From Flavivirga spongiicola (GTDB lineage: Bacteria > Bacteroidota > Bacteroidia > Flavobacteriales > Flavobacteriaceae): a DNA stretch of 64,000 nt. A program made the translations under genes and the position numbers. Positions 54,488 to 64,000 of this stretch are shown piece after piece. Every line of letters starts with the position of its first letter. Position 1 is the first letter of the stretch. The stretch is taken from contig NZ_JAUOEO010000001.1 of the NCBI RefSeq assembly GCF_030540825.1, positions 469,001-533,000 on the forward strand, written 5' to 3'. Below the pieces are notes generated by a model, which ran no database searches, had not been told where the DNA came from, and worked only from the letters and a program-made list of their open reading frames with translations.

Positions 54488-56890
54488 CTATTCAAAAACG
54501 AAATTATACGTTAAAGAAATCAAAGGGCTATTTAATATGGAAAGTTCATAGGCACTTAAAGGGCTGTTTCTGGAGAGGATACTGTTATTATCACGTTGAC
54601 CATAGAAGAGATTTATAGGATTATTTCTTGCATAGACATTATATATAGTGAAGACCCAATCACTTTTCAAACGCTTATTTTTCTTACTTTTTCCATTCTT
54701 AATTTTCCATGAAAAATCTAATCTATGATAAGTCCTTAAACGCGCATTATTGCGTTTGATAAAAATAGGAACATTGGCATCTTCTAGAATGAGAATACCA
54801 TTTGGAACAGTATAAGGTCTACCCGTTTGTCCTGTAAAATTAAGACTAATAATACTATTTTTATTACTTTCAAAATTCACTGTAGTATTAAGTACATGTG
54901 GTCTGTCAAAATCTGAAGGGTACCACTGGTTATTATTTATTCTATCTGCCAGATTTTCATTTTGCGAACGTAGAAAACTTCTGGACCAAGTATAATTAAA
55001 CCAACCATTAATTTTCCCTTTGGTTTTCTTTAAACTAAACTCTACACCGTAAGCTTTTCCTTTTCCTTGTATTACATCTCTTTGTAAAAACTCTTCAAGA
55101 AAAAAATCTGCTCCTGGTTTATATGCTAAATTATTCTTTGAGTTTCTATAATACCCTTCTAAATCAAGTATTATGTCTTGCGTTAAATTCTTATAAATAC
55201 CTATTCCATAAGAATCACTAATCTGTGGTTTTATATCGGTGTCAGCAGTTTTCCAGCGTGAGGTAGGCAAAGGTGTCGTTGTATTATATACATTTTGTAG
55301 GTATTGATTTAATTTTGCGTAACTAAACTTTAAAGAAGTATTCTTATTTAATTTGACCCGCACTCCTAATCTAGGCTCTAAACCATTGTATTTTTTAACA
55401 GTTTTACCTTTACTAAAAAACCTGGTCTCTGTCGGCACATTACTATTATTATCAAACATTGCCTGAGTATAAGGTCCTACAAGTAAATATTTATTAAAAC
55501 GAAGCCCTCCTGAAAGAGATATGTTTTTTATCAAATCCCAATGCATATTGGCATAGGCAGAAAACTCATAACTTGTTTCAGGTTTTAATGTAACTGGTAA
55601 AATACTATTCCCTGAACCTGGGTCAAGCTCTCCCGGGTTTATTTTATAACGATTCAACTGAATTCCTGTATAGTAGTTCCAAAGATTATTTACTTTTTTA
55701 GTATATTCCGAGATAAAACTCTGATAATTTATTTCAGACTTGTACGTAATTTTATTATCACTTTCTCGTTCCGGAAAAATGTTTTTAGGTGTATAACTAC
55801 TTGTTACAAAAATATTTTTAAGACTAGATCCATCTTTAAAAGTATGTATCCATTTTAATGTACCATTCAAAGTTTTGAAATCGTATTGGTTATTTATAGC
55901 ATTAACATTTTCAATCTGGGAAATCAAATCTAACTGGTAAAAATCTTTACTGTAAAAACCAGTAAAAAACAATTGATCATTTTTTGTAGGAAGATATAAA
56001 AGTTTAAAAGTTGTATCATAAAAATTAGCTTTTGTATTTTTTAATCGTTCCGAAACTAAAGGCAATAAAAATCCAGTAAATCCTGCGCGAGTACCAACAT
56101 TTAGCATTAATTTATTCTTAACAATAGGTGTTTCTAACAATAGCCTACTGGAAACAATACCAACACCTCCACTTAGTTTAAATTTTTCTACATAAGGTTT
56201 TTTCACTTTTACATCTAATATTGATGATGTCCTACCTCCATAGCGAGCAGGAATATTAGACCTATACAAATCAACCGTAGAAATCATATCAGGAGTAAAT
56301 ACAGAAAAAAGACCAAACATATGTGTAGGATTAAAAACAGGTGCATAATCGTATAATATTAGATTTTGGTCTAACGATCCTCCCCGAACAGAAACGCCAT
56401 TACTCACATCTCCAGCATTGTTTACTCCTGCCAATAGTGTCAGTCCTCTAAGAATATCAAATTCTCCAATTGCAGATGGTAGTTTTTTTAGGTCTTGTGC
56501 CTGTATTCTTATAGCTCCCATTTGTGGTGAATCTAAATTATTCGAGATCTTTTCTGCATTTATAACAACTTCAGACAATAGTTCTTTATTTTCTTGTAAT
56601 TGTATTTTTAAACTTATAGCTTCGTTTAGCACTACATTACGGATATATTTTTTATAACCTATATAAGATATTGTAACTGTATATGTATCTTTTGGTAATT
56701 TTATTAAAAAACGCCCATCAACATCTGTAACACCTCCGCAAGAACAGGGTTGAATAGAAATATCTGCATCTTGCAAAGCTTTGCCGGTTGTTTCATTAAT
56801 TACTTTAAAAGATAGTTCATAATTTTGAGATTGAACTACATTAAAATAAATAAAAACAAAAATCAAATTGTAGAAATAAAGAATTTTCAT
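54488..56890 (-). CDS. TonB-dependent receptor with CarboxypepD-regulatory domain
   Basis: 800 residues. Signal peptide (MKILYFYNLIFVFIYFNVVQS), then a regulatory-like beta-sandwich (about 25-110, KALQDADISIQPCSCGGVTD), plug (about 115-230, VSVRGGSLDQNLILYDYAPV and FNPTHMFGLFSVF) and a barrel ending in a Tyr/Phe terminus (YNFVFE). It belongs to the receptors paired with DUF4249 and differs from SusC. The cysteine pair in the regulatory domain is unusual. It imports an unknown ligand through the outer membrane. Confidence 0.93.
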   Translation of the reverse strand: MKILYFYNLIFVFIYFNVVQSQNYELSFKVINETTGKALQDADISIQPCSCGGVTDVDGRFLIKLPKDTYTVTISYIGYKKYIRNVVLNEAISLKIQLQENKELLSEVVINAEKISNNLDSPQMGAIRIQAQDLKKLPSAIGEFDILRGLTLLAGVNNAGDVSNGVSVRGGSLDQNLILYDYAPVFNPTHMFGLFSVFTPDMISTVDLYRSNIPARYGGRTSSILDVKVKKPYVEKFKLSGGVGIVSSRLLLETPIVKNKLMLNVGTRAGFTGFLLPLVSERLKNTKANFYDTTFKLLYLPTKNDQLFFTGFYSKDFYQLDLISQIENVNAINNQYDFKTLNGTLKWIHTFKDGSSLKNIFVTSSYTPKNIFPERESDNKITYKSEINYQSFISEYTKKVNNLWNYYTGIQLNRYKINPGELDPGSGNSILPVTLKPETSYEFSAYANMHWDLIKNISLSGGLRFNKYLLVGPYTQAMFDNNSNVPTETRFFSKGKTVKKYNGLEPRLGVRVKLNKNTSLKFSYAKLNQYLQNVYNTTTPLPTSRWKTADTDIKPQISDSYGIGIYKNLTQDIILDLEGYYRNSKNNLAYKPGADFFLEEFLQRDVIQGKGKAYGVEFSLKKTKGKINGWFNYTWSRSFLRSQNENLADRINNNQWYPSDFDRPHVLNTTVNFESNKNSIISLNFTGQTGRPYTVPNGILILEDANVPIFIKRNNARLRTYHRLDFSWKIKNGKSKKNKRLKSDWVFTIYNVYARNNPINLFYGQRDNNSILSRNSPLSAYELSILNSPLISLTYNFVFE

Positions 56891-56998
56891 TGTCTTATTT
56901 TAATATTTATAAATATTTTTCAGCAATCGTCTAATAACTTTTATCTTCTTTCAATTGCCATAAGCTTACAGTACAAATGCACTAATCATTTACATTCA

Positions 56999-57871
56999 TT
57001 AATTAGTGATTAACTCTAAGGTCATAAGAATTGGTAAATGGTCTGACGCTACAGATTCATTAATAACTTCTACATCAACTATTTTCCAACTACTTTTTGG
57101 TCTAGGAAGTACGTAGTCAATTTGTTTATTTGGGTTCTTAACTGGTACTGTAAATAAGTCTTTATTCAAGTTTTCATAGACCCAGCCCTTCTTTTCTAAA
57201 AGTTTTATTGGATCGGATTGTGGAGTCACATTAAAATCTCCTGTTAATATAGCAGGGAGCGTAAGTGAATCATTAAAAAAAGCTCTTTCTATAACCTCTA
57301 CTGTGGCTTCTCTAGCTAATTGCGAACCGATAGTTTCTAAATAATCAAAATGTGTTGTTAAAAATCGAACCGAAATATCCTTTCCATAAATATGAGATAC
57401 ATCTATGTTTGCACACATAGCTTCATATCTACTGCTACTAGCCGATGGAATAAACACATTACCTATGTATTTTAATGGATATTTTGACAAGATGCCGTCT
57501 CCATAAAACAATTGCGATTCTGGAATAGGGATATCTAACAACCTATACAGATTAGGTGGTTCCTTCTTCATTGAAGGACCAAAAACGCCTTGCATATTTG
57601 TTAACTCACTAAGTTCAGCAACCATTGTTGAATCATGTACCTCTTGTAACCCAACAATATCCGGATCTAATTTATTAATGACATCCGCAATACGTTTCAA
57701 ATCTTTTTTTGAATCTGTCCCCACTCCGTAATGGATATTATAGCTTAAGACTTTTATAGTATTACTTTCTTTAATTACTCGTTTTTTTGTCAGTGAAAAG
57801 ATAGCGCTGCAAGTCAATAGTATTAAAGACATAATTACTAAATACTTAAAACTTTGATTTACTCTATCCAT
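56999..57871 (-). CDS. Endonuclease/exonuclease/phosphatase-family hydrolase
   Basis: 290 residues with a hydrophobic N-terminal signal or anchor (about 10-28). EEP motifs: SYNIHYGVG (about 44-52), GLQEVHD with catalytic Glu, ILTGDFNVTP, a DYV motif, and ASDHLPI at the end. The family includes DNases, sphingomyelinases and inositol phosphatases; export signals plus the outer-membrane neighbours favour a secreted phosphoesterase. It lies between the VCBS protein and the TonB receptor, on the same strand. Confidence 0.85.
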   Translation of the reverse strand: MDRVNQSFKYLVIMSLILLTCSAIFSLTKKRVIKESNTIKVLSYNIHYGVGTDSKKDLKRIADVINKLDPDIVGLQEVHDSTMVAELSELTNMQGVFGPSMKKEPPNLYRLLDIPIPESQLFYGDGILSKYPLKYIGNVFIPSASSSRYEAMCANIDVSHIYGKDISVRFLTTHFDYLETIGSQLAREATVEVIERAFFNDSLTLPAILTGDFNVTPQSDPIKLLEKKGWVYENLNKDLFTVPVKNPNKQIDYVLPRPKSSWKIVDVEVINESVASDHLPILMTLELITN

Positions 57872-57905
57872 TTTAACTCTTATTCATCATTATTTCTGAA
57901 AGTAT

Positions 57906-60900
57906 TTATTTAACATCCTTATGGGTTGACACATTATGCTCTATGGCTTGTAGGGAATCGTTATTATTAGCTACTAAGATCACTTCTTTGTTACCTATTT
58001 TAATAACTTTCATATCCTTAGCATCTTTTGGTGTACAAAAACCACTCTCTTTAATTGAAACAGGCAAAAAATCACCTTTTCCATTACCTTTTAAAAACAA
58101 GCCTACACCTGCATCGTTACGGGGGGTTTCAATTTCAGCTGGAAATAAATTTCCAGAAATCAATAGATCTTTATGTCCATCTAAATCGTAATCATTAACC
58201 AGAATACTATTTATTGAAGATACCTGCGCTAAACTTGGTAATGGTTTTATATTAAAATGCCCATCACCCATGTTTTCTATATAAGCAGAGGCAAAAGTTT
58301 TTGCTTTAAGATTTAATGCTGTCTTTAAAGATGCCCCATAAATATTGCTTAAATCAGAATCACCAAATGCTTCATAAGTTTGAAATTTTTTCCCGAGTGA
58401 AGGTATCTGTTGTGTAGAACAACTTTTCCCTCTTACTGGAAAAGAAACTCCGTGCTCATAATAACTTAGTACAATATCTAAACTACCATTCTCATCAAAA
58501 TCATAGCTATGAACTTCAAAAGGCGCCTTGGATGATGCTTTATATTTATAATTTAGTCCAAGATTACCAACGATAATATCTTGATCACCATCATTATCCA
58601 TATCAGCGGTTTTAACAGAGTAATACCAACCTTCACTTTCTTCTAAACCACTTAAAATTTGCTTTTCAAAATCCCCTTCTTTTGATTGAATAAAAATGGT
58701 TACTGGCATCCATTCTCCAACGACAACCAAATCATTTAATCCGTCCTTATTATAATCGACCCAGCTTGCAGAAGTAACCATTCCTAAATTATTGAACTCA
58801 GGTGCTTTTGTATCTGAAATATCTATATATACTCCACCTCTATTTTCTAATAAATGACTGCTTGCAGCATGAGGGTATTTTTTTGGTGTTAAGCGTCCTC
58901 CAATAAATAAATCTAAATCACCATCATTGTCAAAGTCATTTGGCATTACACACGAGCCGCTTGTTAAGTATTTAGGTAGCGCACTAGTTTTCTTTGTAAA
59001 TTCACCTTTACCATTATTTATGTACAACCTGTCTTGAAGTACTTTATCATTCTCATTAAATTCATTTCCTCCACTAACAACAAATAAATCTAAATCTTTA
59101 TCACCATCTACATCGATTAAAGCCATTCCCATATCTTCACTAGCTTTATCTCTAGTCCACCCCCCACTTTCTATTTCATCAAAAGCTCCTTCTTGATTTT
59201 GAACAAATAGTCTTCCAGGTATTCCAGCAGATCCTCCTAAAAAGAAATCTTCTTTATCATCTCCGTTAACATCTCCAACAACTACTGATGGTCCAAATTG
59301 AGACATTTTATGTGGTAATAATATTTCATATGCATAATCATCATGATTATTCTCTACATGCTTTATATGACTTAACTTTAAAGACTCTGTAACTTCTTTA
59401 AAAGCTCTCTCATTATTTGACTCTAAAGCTTCATTATTTTTATCATTAGTAGAAAGTGAAACTTTATGGACTTGATTAATATCCAAATCATTAAGTATAG
59501 TTTGACTACCATCTTGCCATTGAATTATTGCTTTATCTATTTTGCTTACATCTCCCACCCCAAAATGTAGAATATTTTCACTTTTAGACATATAACCTCT
59601 GGCATTAGATATTTGATTTACTTGCCATATTTTATCAGCCTGATACAATGTTACTTTTGTCCCATAAATAATTTGGCCTTTTTTTGGTATGACTTTGAAT
59701 CTTATATAATTACCAACGCCATTTTCTACTGCATGGTTTCTATAAAGCATCGCATTTTCATCAATATTATTAATAACCAGATCTAAGTCTCCATCTAAAT
59801 CAAAATCGGCATAGGCTGCACCATTTGATAACGTTGGTAATTCCATCCCCCAATCTTTAACTTTATTGGTAAAAGTAAGGTCACCATTATTCTTATATAT
59901 ATAATTTGATAATTTATCGGTAGGAGCAATGCTAACAAAATCCATAACATCGATCATTTTACTAGGATCTACACCTTTTTGTTGAGCAATGACTTTAATG
60001 CTATCTAATTTCCTATTATACGTATCAACTAGGTCGCTATTGCGAATGTTACTTTTTATTCCATTTGTAACAAAAAGGTCTTTATAGCCGTCATTGTCAA
60101 AATCTGCAAATAAAGGTGCCCAACTCCAATCTGTATTTGTTACTCCCGCCAACTGTCCTAGTTCACTAAAAGTACCATCACCATTATTTCTTTGTAATGA
60201 ATTAAACATGTATTGGTAATGACCTCCTTTATTAACAATATGCCAAAATTTTTCAGGCTGCATACCTCCCATATGCGTTTTTATGCGTTTATGATCTTCT
60301 GCAACCATATCAACAACCATAACATCTAAGTTTCCATCATTATCGTAATCTGCCACATCACTGCCCATACTAAAAAAGGAAATATGTTTTGTAGATGTGT
60401 GAATTTGATCTTTAAATGTTCCATTTTGCTGATTCATATACATATGATCAGGTACATCAAAATCATTAGTAACATAAATATCTTGCCAACCGTCGTTATT
60501 AAAATCGCCAACTGAAGCTGACAATCCAAATCCAAAGTTTCTTATATTTCCAGGTATTGTATGATCTATAAATTTGCCATTACCCATATTTCTATAAAGT
60601 CTATCACTAAACTTGATATCAGAAAAACGCTTAACATTCATTTTATCTCCCATATTTGGAATACTAGGTGGTTGATTTACAACATATACATCTAATAGTC
60701 CATCATTATCAAAATCAAAAAAGATAGCCTGTACAGAAAACCCTTTGTCTGCCAGACCAAATTCTGCAGCTTTTTCTGTAAAAGTTAAGTTTCCATTATT
60801 AATATATAATTGATTGGCACTTTTTTTATTTTCAAGATAAATGCTTCTACAAACATAAATGTCCTGATCTCCATCATTATCAATATCGACAAAAGTCACT

Positions 60901-61256
60901 CCAGTTGACCATTTGTTATCAAAACTAATTCCAGATTTATCAGTAATATCCTTAAATTCAAAATCTCCTTTATTTAAAAACAGCCTATCTCTTACTTGAT
61001 TTCCAGTAAAAAAAACATCTTGTAATCCATCATTATTTATATCGCCAACAGCAACTCCTGCACCTGAAATAAACTCAGAATTAATCATATGATTATTTTC
61101 CCTGGTTTGCCTTACTGTATTCTCAAAAATTAAATTTGAATCTTCAGTAGAAATTAACGAAAAAAGGGTGTTGCTTTTTTTTATTTCTTTTTGACAACTA
61201 GAAGTTGCTAGCAATACAAAAAAGCATATAATTAATATTTTAAAAGTATCTGTCAT
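57906..61256 (-). CDS. VCBS/FG-GAP repeat lipoprotein with ASPIC/UnbV domain (CRTAC1-like)
   Basis: 1116 residues with a lipoprotein signal (LICFFVLLATSSC). I count about 14 calcium-loop repeats of D-x-N/D-x-D-G-x-x-D type (DINNDGLQD, DIDNDGDQD, DFDNDGYKD, DYDLDGHKD and others), in two groups around an ASPIC/UnbV domain (about 535-630, ending KAIIQWQDGSQTILNDL). Propellers of this kind bind calcium and carbohydrate on the cell surface. It follows susCD closely in Bacteroidota genomes, as here. Confidence 0.93.
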   Translation of the reverse strand: MTDTFKILIICFFVLLATSSCQKEIKKSNTLFSLISTEDSNLIFENTVRQTRENNHMINSEFISGAGVAVGDINNDGLQDVFFTGNQVRDRLFLNKGDFEFKDITDKSGISFDNKWSTGVTFVDIDNDGDQDIYVCRSIYLENKKSANQLYINNGNLTFTEKAAEFGLADKGFSVQAIFFDFDNDGLLDVYVVNQPPSIPNMGDKMNVKRFSDIKFSDRLYRNMGNGKFIDHTIPGNIRNFGFGLSASVGDFNNDGWQDIYVTNDFDVPDHMYMNQQNGTFKDQIHTSTKHISFFSMGSDVADYDNDGNLDVMVVDMVAEDHKRIKTHMGGMQPEKFWHIVNKGGHYQYMFNSLQRNNGDGTFSELGQLAGVTNTDWSWAPLFADFDNDGYKDLFVTNGIKSNIRNSDLVDTYNRKLDSIKVIAQQKGVDPSKMIDVMDFVSIAPTDKLSNYIYKNNGDLTFTNKVKDWGMELPTLSNGAAYADFDLDGDLDLVINNIDENAMLYRNHAVENGVGNYIRFKVIPKKGQIIYGTKVTLYQADKIWQVNQISNARGYMSKSENILHFGVGDVSKIDKAIIQWQDGSQTILNDLDINQVHKVSLSTNDKNNEALESNNERAFKEVTESLKLSHIKHVENNHDDYAYEILLPHKMSQFGPSVVVGDVNGDDKEDFFLGGSAGIPGRLFVQNQEGAFDEIESGGWTRDKASEDMGMALIDVDGDKDLDLFVVSGGNEFNENDKVLQDRLYINNGKGEFTKKTSALPKYLTSGSCVMPNDFDNDGDLDLFIGGRLTPKKYPHAASSHLLENRGGVYIDISDTKAPEFNNLGMVTSASWVDYNKDGLNDLVVVGEWMPVTIFIQSKEGDFEKQILSGLEESEGWYYSVKTADMDNDGDQDIIVGNLGLNYKYKASSKAPFEVHSYDFDENGSLDIVLSYYEHGVSFPVRGKSCSTQQIPSLGKKFQTYEAFGDSDLSNIYGASLKTALNLKAKTFASAYIENMGDGHFNIKPLPSLAQVSSINSILVNDYDLDGHKDLLISGNLFPAEIETPRNDAGVGLFLKGNGKGDFLPVSIKESGFCTPKDAKDMKVIKIGNKEVILVANNNDSLQAIEHNVSTHKDVK

Positions 61257-61419
61257 TCTACTGAAATTTTGTTGATTAGGTATTTATTGGAGCATTCTTT
61301 TAACAAACTACTTACGTTGAAACCAAGAAAAACAACTTTATTTTATAAAGAAAAAACGCCTATAAAATATATACATATTCTAGAGACGTTTTAGCATTAA
61401 ACTTAAAAAACTAACTTAA

Positions 61420-62988
61420 CTATTTTTTGTCCCACCACAATTTTGTGCTGTTTTTGTCGCCACCAGAAAGTGTCGAAATAGCTGCATTTACTGCTTCGCC
61501 ATTTGTATTAAACTCACTAGTTGTATAAATCATTCTCCTCATAATTTCATCTGCAGCCACATCTGGGTTTTCTGATTCTACTCTTGCATATTGTTTAGGA
61601 TAACCTGTTCGCCTCAATTCTGCCCATGCTTCCCATCCATTTGGATATAGGGCTAACCATTTTTGTGTAATGATTTGCTCTAACTGTCTTTCCATAGTTC
61701 CTCCAGCATCATAAGCTATAGGAATATCGGCAACAGGAGTAGCAGCCGCTTCATAAGCAACAGGTACATTATTACTTGCAATGTAGGCATTGATAGCTGC
61801 AGCATCAGCTCCCGTTTTCTCCATCATAGAAGTTCTTATCCCTTCTTCATAAAGCTCCATAGCCGTGCCTCCCATAGCCCAACCTTCAAGAGCACCTTCT
61901 GCTCTTAGAAAATATACTTCTGCGGCAGACATTAATTCTATAGGTGGATTAACACCTCCTTTAGCCACATCAATAAATCGTGTAGCTAAATCTGAATGTC
62001 CTGCATTTTGGCTTGTTTCTAAAGTCACTTTGGCTTGACCATTAAGTAATCCTTCGTAAGGATTAGAATCACCATCCGAATCACCATCTGCGGCAGGAGC
62101 AAAATACTCACTGATACGAGGGTCATCATAACCTTTTAAAATACTTTCCATTGTAGCACTCATTCTAAACTCTCCCCAATCTGTAATCGTTTCTAAAGGG
62201 TTTCTGTTAGTATCATCAACAGATACTAAAGCATTATCATCATTGGTCATAAATACACCATCAGTCACCGCTTTTTCAGCTTCCGTTTTTGCTTTAGCTG
62301 CGTCTACATATTTGATTCTTAAGGCTAATCGTAAGCGTAAACTATTGGCAAATTTCAGCCATTTATCAGCATTACCACCATAAGTACGATCACCACCTGC
62401 ATAAGAGGATCCTCCAGAGTTTGCTTTTAGTTTAGCAACCGCGTCATCTAAAGTTGTAAAGAAATCGTTATATATGTCTTCTTGAGAATCGTAAGGCACT
62501 GATAATTCCAAGTTCCCAAACTGAGAATAAGGTATTGGCCCCCAATAATCGGTAATTCTATGATAAGCATGTACTCTTACTATTTTTGCCATCGCATTAC
62601 CTACATCATTGCCATTCGCAGCAGAAAGATCTTCTACCAACTTAATTTGTGGTGCAGCTTCACCATAAAATGACCCCCAAGCTAAATCTGCCCAACGTCC
62701 TACTTGCACATATCTATCAGAATCAAATCCTGAAGCTGTAGTGGCAAAATATTGACACCAGATGTCTGAAAATAAATTTTGAGATATCTGAAAACGCCAG
62801 TGTAATCCATTTACAGAAACATATTGTGCTTGTGCAAAAGCTTGTCCTTGTAATATTTGACTATTCTCTAAGGCATCTATATTTAAAGAAAGTGGATTTG
62901 TATTCAGTTCATTAAAATCTTTGTCACAGCCAATAAACAGTATTGACATAAATATACCAAAACTAATTTTTATTAATATTCTTTTCAT
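61420..62988 (-). CDS. SusD/RagB-family lipoprotein of the second locus
   Basis: 522 residues with lipobox (SILFIGC, Cys near 21) and the SusD start DKDFNELNTNPLSL. It contains SusD-type helices (AKIVRVHAYHRITDYWGPIPYSQFGNLELS split over 138-167) and ADKWLKFANSLRLRLALRI. The C-terminal half has the family's WLALYPNGWEAWAELRRTGYP. It matches the SusD-like_2 subgroup. It binds the ligand for the SusC at the right edge, which lies 23 bp upstream. Confidence 0.95.
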   Translation of the reverse strand: MKRILIKISFGIFMSILFIGCDKDFNELNTNPLSLNIDALENSQILQGQAFAQAQYVSVNGLHWRFQISQNLFSDIWCQYFATTASGFDSDRYVQVGRWADLAWGSFYGEAAPQIKLVEDLSAANGNDVGNAMAKIVRVHAYHRITDYWGPIPYSQFGNLELSVPYDSQEDIYNDFFTTLDDAVAKLKANSGGSSYAGGDRTYGGNADKWLKFANSLRLRLALRIKYVDAAKAKTEAEKAVTDGVFMTNDDNALVSVDDTNRNPLETITDWGEFRMSATMESILKGYDDPRISEYFAPAADGDSDGDSNPYEGLLNGQAKVTLETSQNAGHSDLATRFIDVAKGGVNPPIELMSAAEVYFLRAEGALEGWAMGGTAMELYEEGIRTSMMEKTGADAAAINAYIASNNVPVAYEAAATPVADIPIAYDAGGTMERQLEQIITQKWLALYPNGWEAWAELRRTGYPKQYARVESENPDVAADEIMRRMIYTTSEFNTNGEAVNAAISTLSGGDKNSTKLWWDKK

Positions 62989-63011
62989 GTTTTTATCTTT
63001 TAAGTTATTTT

Positions 63012-64000
63012 TTAGAATCCAATTTTTAAGTTCAAACCAATACTCCTTGTTGAAGGTGGCGCAAAAGATTCAAATCCATCTGCTCTTACCTCTTCGTTTG
63101 TGTTTGTACTAGTGTTTGAAGCTAGGTTAGCGCTATTAGGTGAAGTAATAACCTCTGGATCCACAGAAGCATTATTAGATATAAAGAAAAGGTTTCTCCC
63201 TACTAAAGAAATTTTAGCTTTTTTAAATGGTGTCTTATCTAACAAACTTTGTGGGAAACTATAACCTAAAGTAATTTCTCGCATTCTAATGTTGGAGGCA
63301 TCTTCTGAAAAAGCCTCACCAACTGGTGAATTTCTCCCCCCTATTTTAGCCCAAAATTGTTCAGCATTCACCTGTATATCATTAGGCGTTCCATCTGCTT
63401 TAACTACTTCTAAACCAGAAAAAATATTACTACCAAAAACCAAACTACCATCTCTACCTACTAATGTTTTAGCTAGTGCTCCATCTGAAGACAATACAGC
63501 ATTAGTAAAAGAACCTATTTCACCACCTTGACGAATATCTATAAGGAAACTTAAGTTAAAGTTTTTATAAGTAAAGCTATTGTAAATACCACCTAACCAA
63601 TCTGGATTGAAATTAGCAACTAACACATCTTGACCTGATGTGACTTCTGGTGTACCATCGGCTGCAACTAATACTCTGCCTTGTGCATCTCTGGCAAACC
63701 CTCTAGAATACACATTACCCCACTCTTCTCCTACATTCAATTCAAATCTTCTAAAAAAATCACCTCCAAAACTTAGTGTTTCTAATCCGTCTGCCAATGC
63801 TAATATCTCACTATCGTTCTTAGAGAAGTTAACTGTTATATTCCAGTTAAAATCTGGTGTTCTAATTGGGTTTCCTGTTAAAATTAATTCAACCCCCGAG
63901 TTTTGTATATCAGCCCCATTTATAAATCGGGTAGAAACCCCTGACGCCTGTGAGACTTGCTGACCAAATAGCTGATCAATACTATTCGTTTTATAATAGG
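63012..64000 (-). CDS. SusC-type TonB-dependent receptor (5' end outside window)
   Basis: C-terminal third, about 329 residues, of a SusC barrel. The frame is open to the right edge. Visible are FINGADIQNSGVELILTGNP, the receptor-family NVGEEWGNVYSRGF, DWLGGIYNSFTYKNFNLSFLIDIRQGGEIG and the barrel end (TRSIGLNLKIGF). It precedes susD by 23 bp. The SusC here, the DUF4249/TonB pair and the VCBS protein make a two-receptor cluster. The substrate cannot be told from this part. Confidence 0.94.
   Translation of the reverse strand, partial: YYKTNSIDQLFGQQVSQASGVSTRFINGADIQNSGVELILTGNPIRTPDFNWNITVNFSKNDSEILALADGLETLSFGGDFFRRFELNVGEEWGNVYSRGFARDAQGRVLVAADGTPEVTSGQDVLVANFNPDWLGGIYNSFTYKNFNLSFLIDIRQGGEIGSFTNAVLSSDGALAKTLVGRDGSLVFGSNIFSGLEVVKADGTPNDIQVNAEQFWAKIGGRNSPVGEAFSEDASNIRMREITLGYSFPQSLLDKTPFKKAKISLVGRNLFFISNNASVDPEVITSPNSANLASNTSTNTNEEVRADGFESFAPPSTRSIGLNLKIGF

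Noticed and set aside
1..64000. CRISPR array, prophage or complete IS in the window
   Set aside because: No regularly spaced repeats, no integrase, portal, terminase or transposase genes were seen.

Overview
The window is a typical slice of a low-GC marine-type member of the Flavobacteriaceae (Bacteroidota). The signs are SusC/SusD pairs, a hybrid two-component system, DUF4249/TonB-receptor and CRTAC1/VCBS outer-membrane systems, OmpP1/FadL porins, a GSIII/GSII glutamine synthetase pair, a B12-dependent ribonucleotide reductase, fused IcmF, many lipoproteins, and promoters of the Bacteroidota TTG-N(17-23)-TAnnTTTG type. No phage, CRISPR array, rRNA operon or complete IS is present.

Layout. 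0-5.3 kb: the end of crcB, a DUF1684 lipoprotein, a cytochrome P450, then an MFS exporter / VOC protein / DJ-1-PfpI lipoprotein operon. The operon is preceded by a leader with a 27-codon ORF and an intrinsic terminator. 5.3-18 kb: polysaccharide-utilisation locus 1 (hybrid two-component regulator, SusC, SusD, a beta-propeller glycosidase) lying between two diverged direct repeats of about 478 bp. Each repeat holds the 3' ends of pfpI and of an alpha/beta hydrolase; pfpI is intact only at the left copy and the hydrolase only at the right. 18-31.6 kb: housekeeping and small accessory genes (Lrp regulator, lipocalin-like protein, DUF4328, IcmF, PurU, DUF4197, a BtuF-like protein, PyrF, PrfA). Inside this lies a cassette-like island at 27.9-29.5 kb (DUF5946, a broken small gene, GrpB) whose boundaries are long imperfect inverted repeats. 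31.7-50 kb: core genes, namely an orphan ABC ATPase with a tiny membrane partner, NrdJ, DUF3078, PurM, divergent GSIII/GSII, S20, tRNA-Glu, ProS, an Arg/Ser-rich lipoprotein, an OmpP1 porin, FolE, CysS and YidD. 50-64 kb: a large leftward cluster (SusC, SusD, a 14-repeat VCBS/ASPIC lipoprotein, an EEP-family hydrolase, a TonB receptor, a DUF4249 lipoprotein, a DUF5107-TPR protein) with two outer-membrane uptake pairs and no recognisable glycoside hydrolase.

Themes. Two B12 enzymes (IcmF, NrdJ) and a possible B12-binding protein occur together, suggesting a cobalamin-using physiology. Several short palindromic repeats sit in intergenic spaces; one copy lies in frame inside the icmF coding sequence and another directly abuts the yidD start codon. 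The observations most worth a second look are the reciprocal-decay direct repeats around locus 1, the leader-terminator before the MFS exporter, the cassette-like island, the repeat inside icmF, and the 196-bp inverted-repeat element upstream of the 41.6-kb hypothetical gene.
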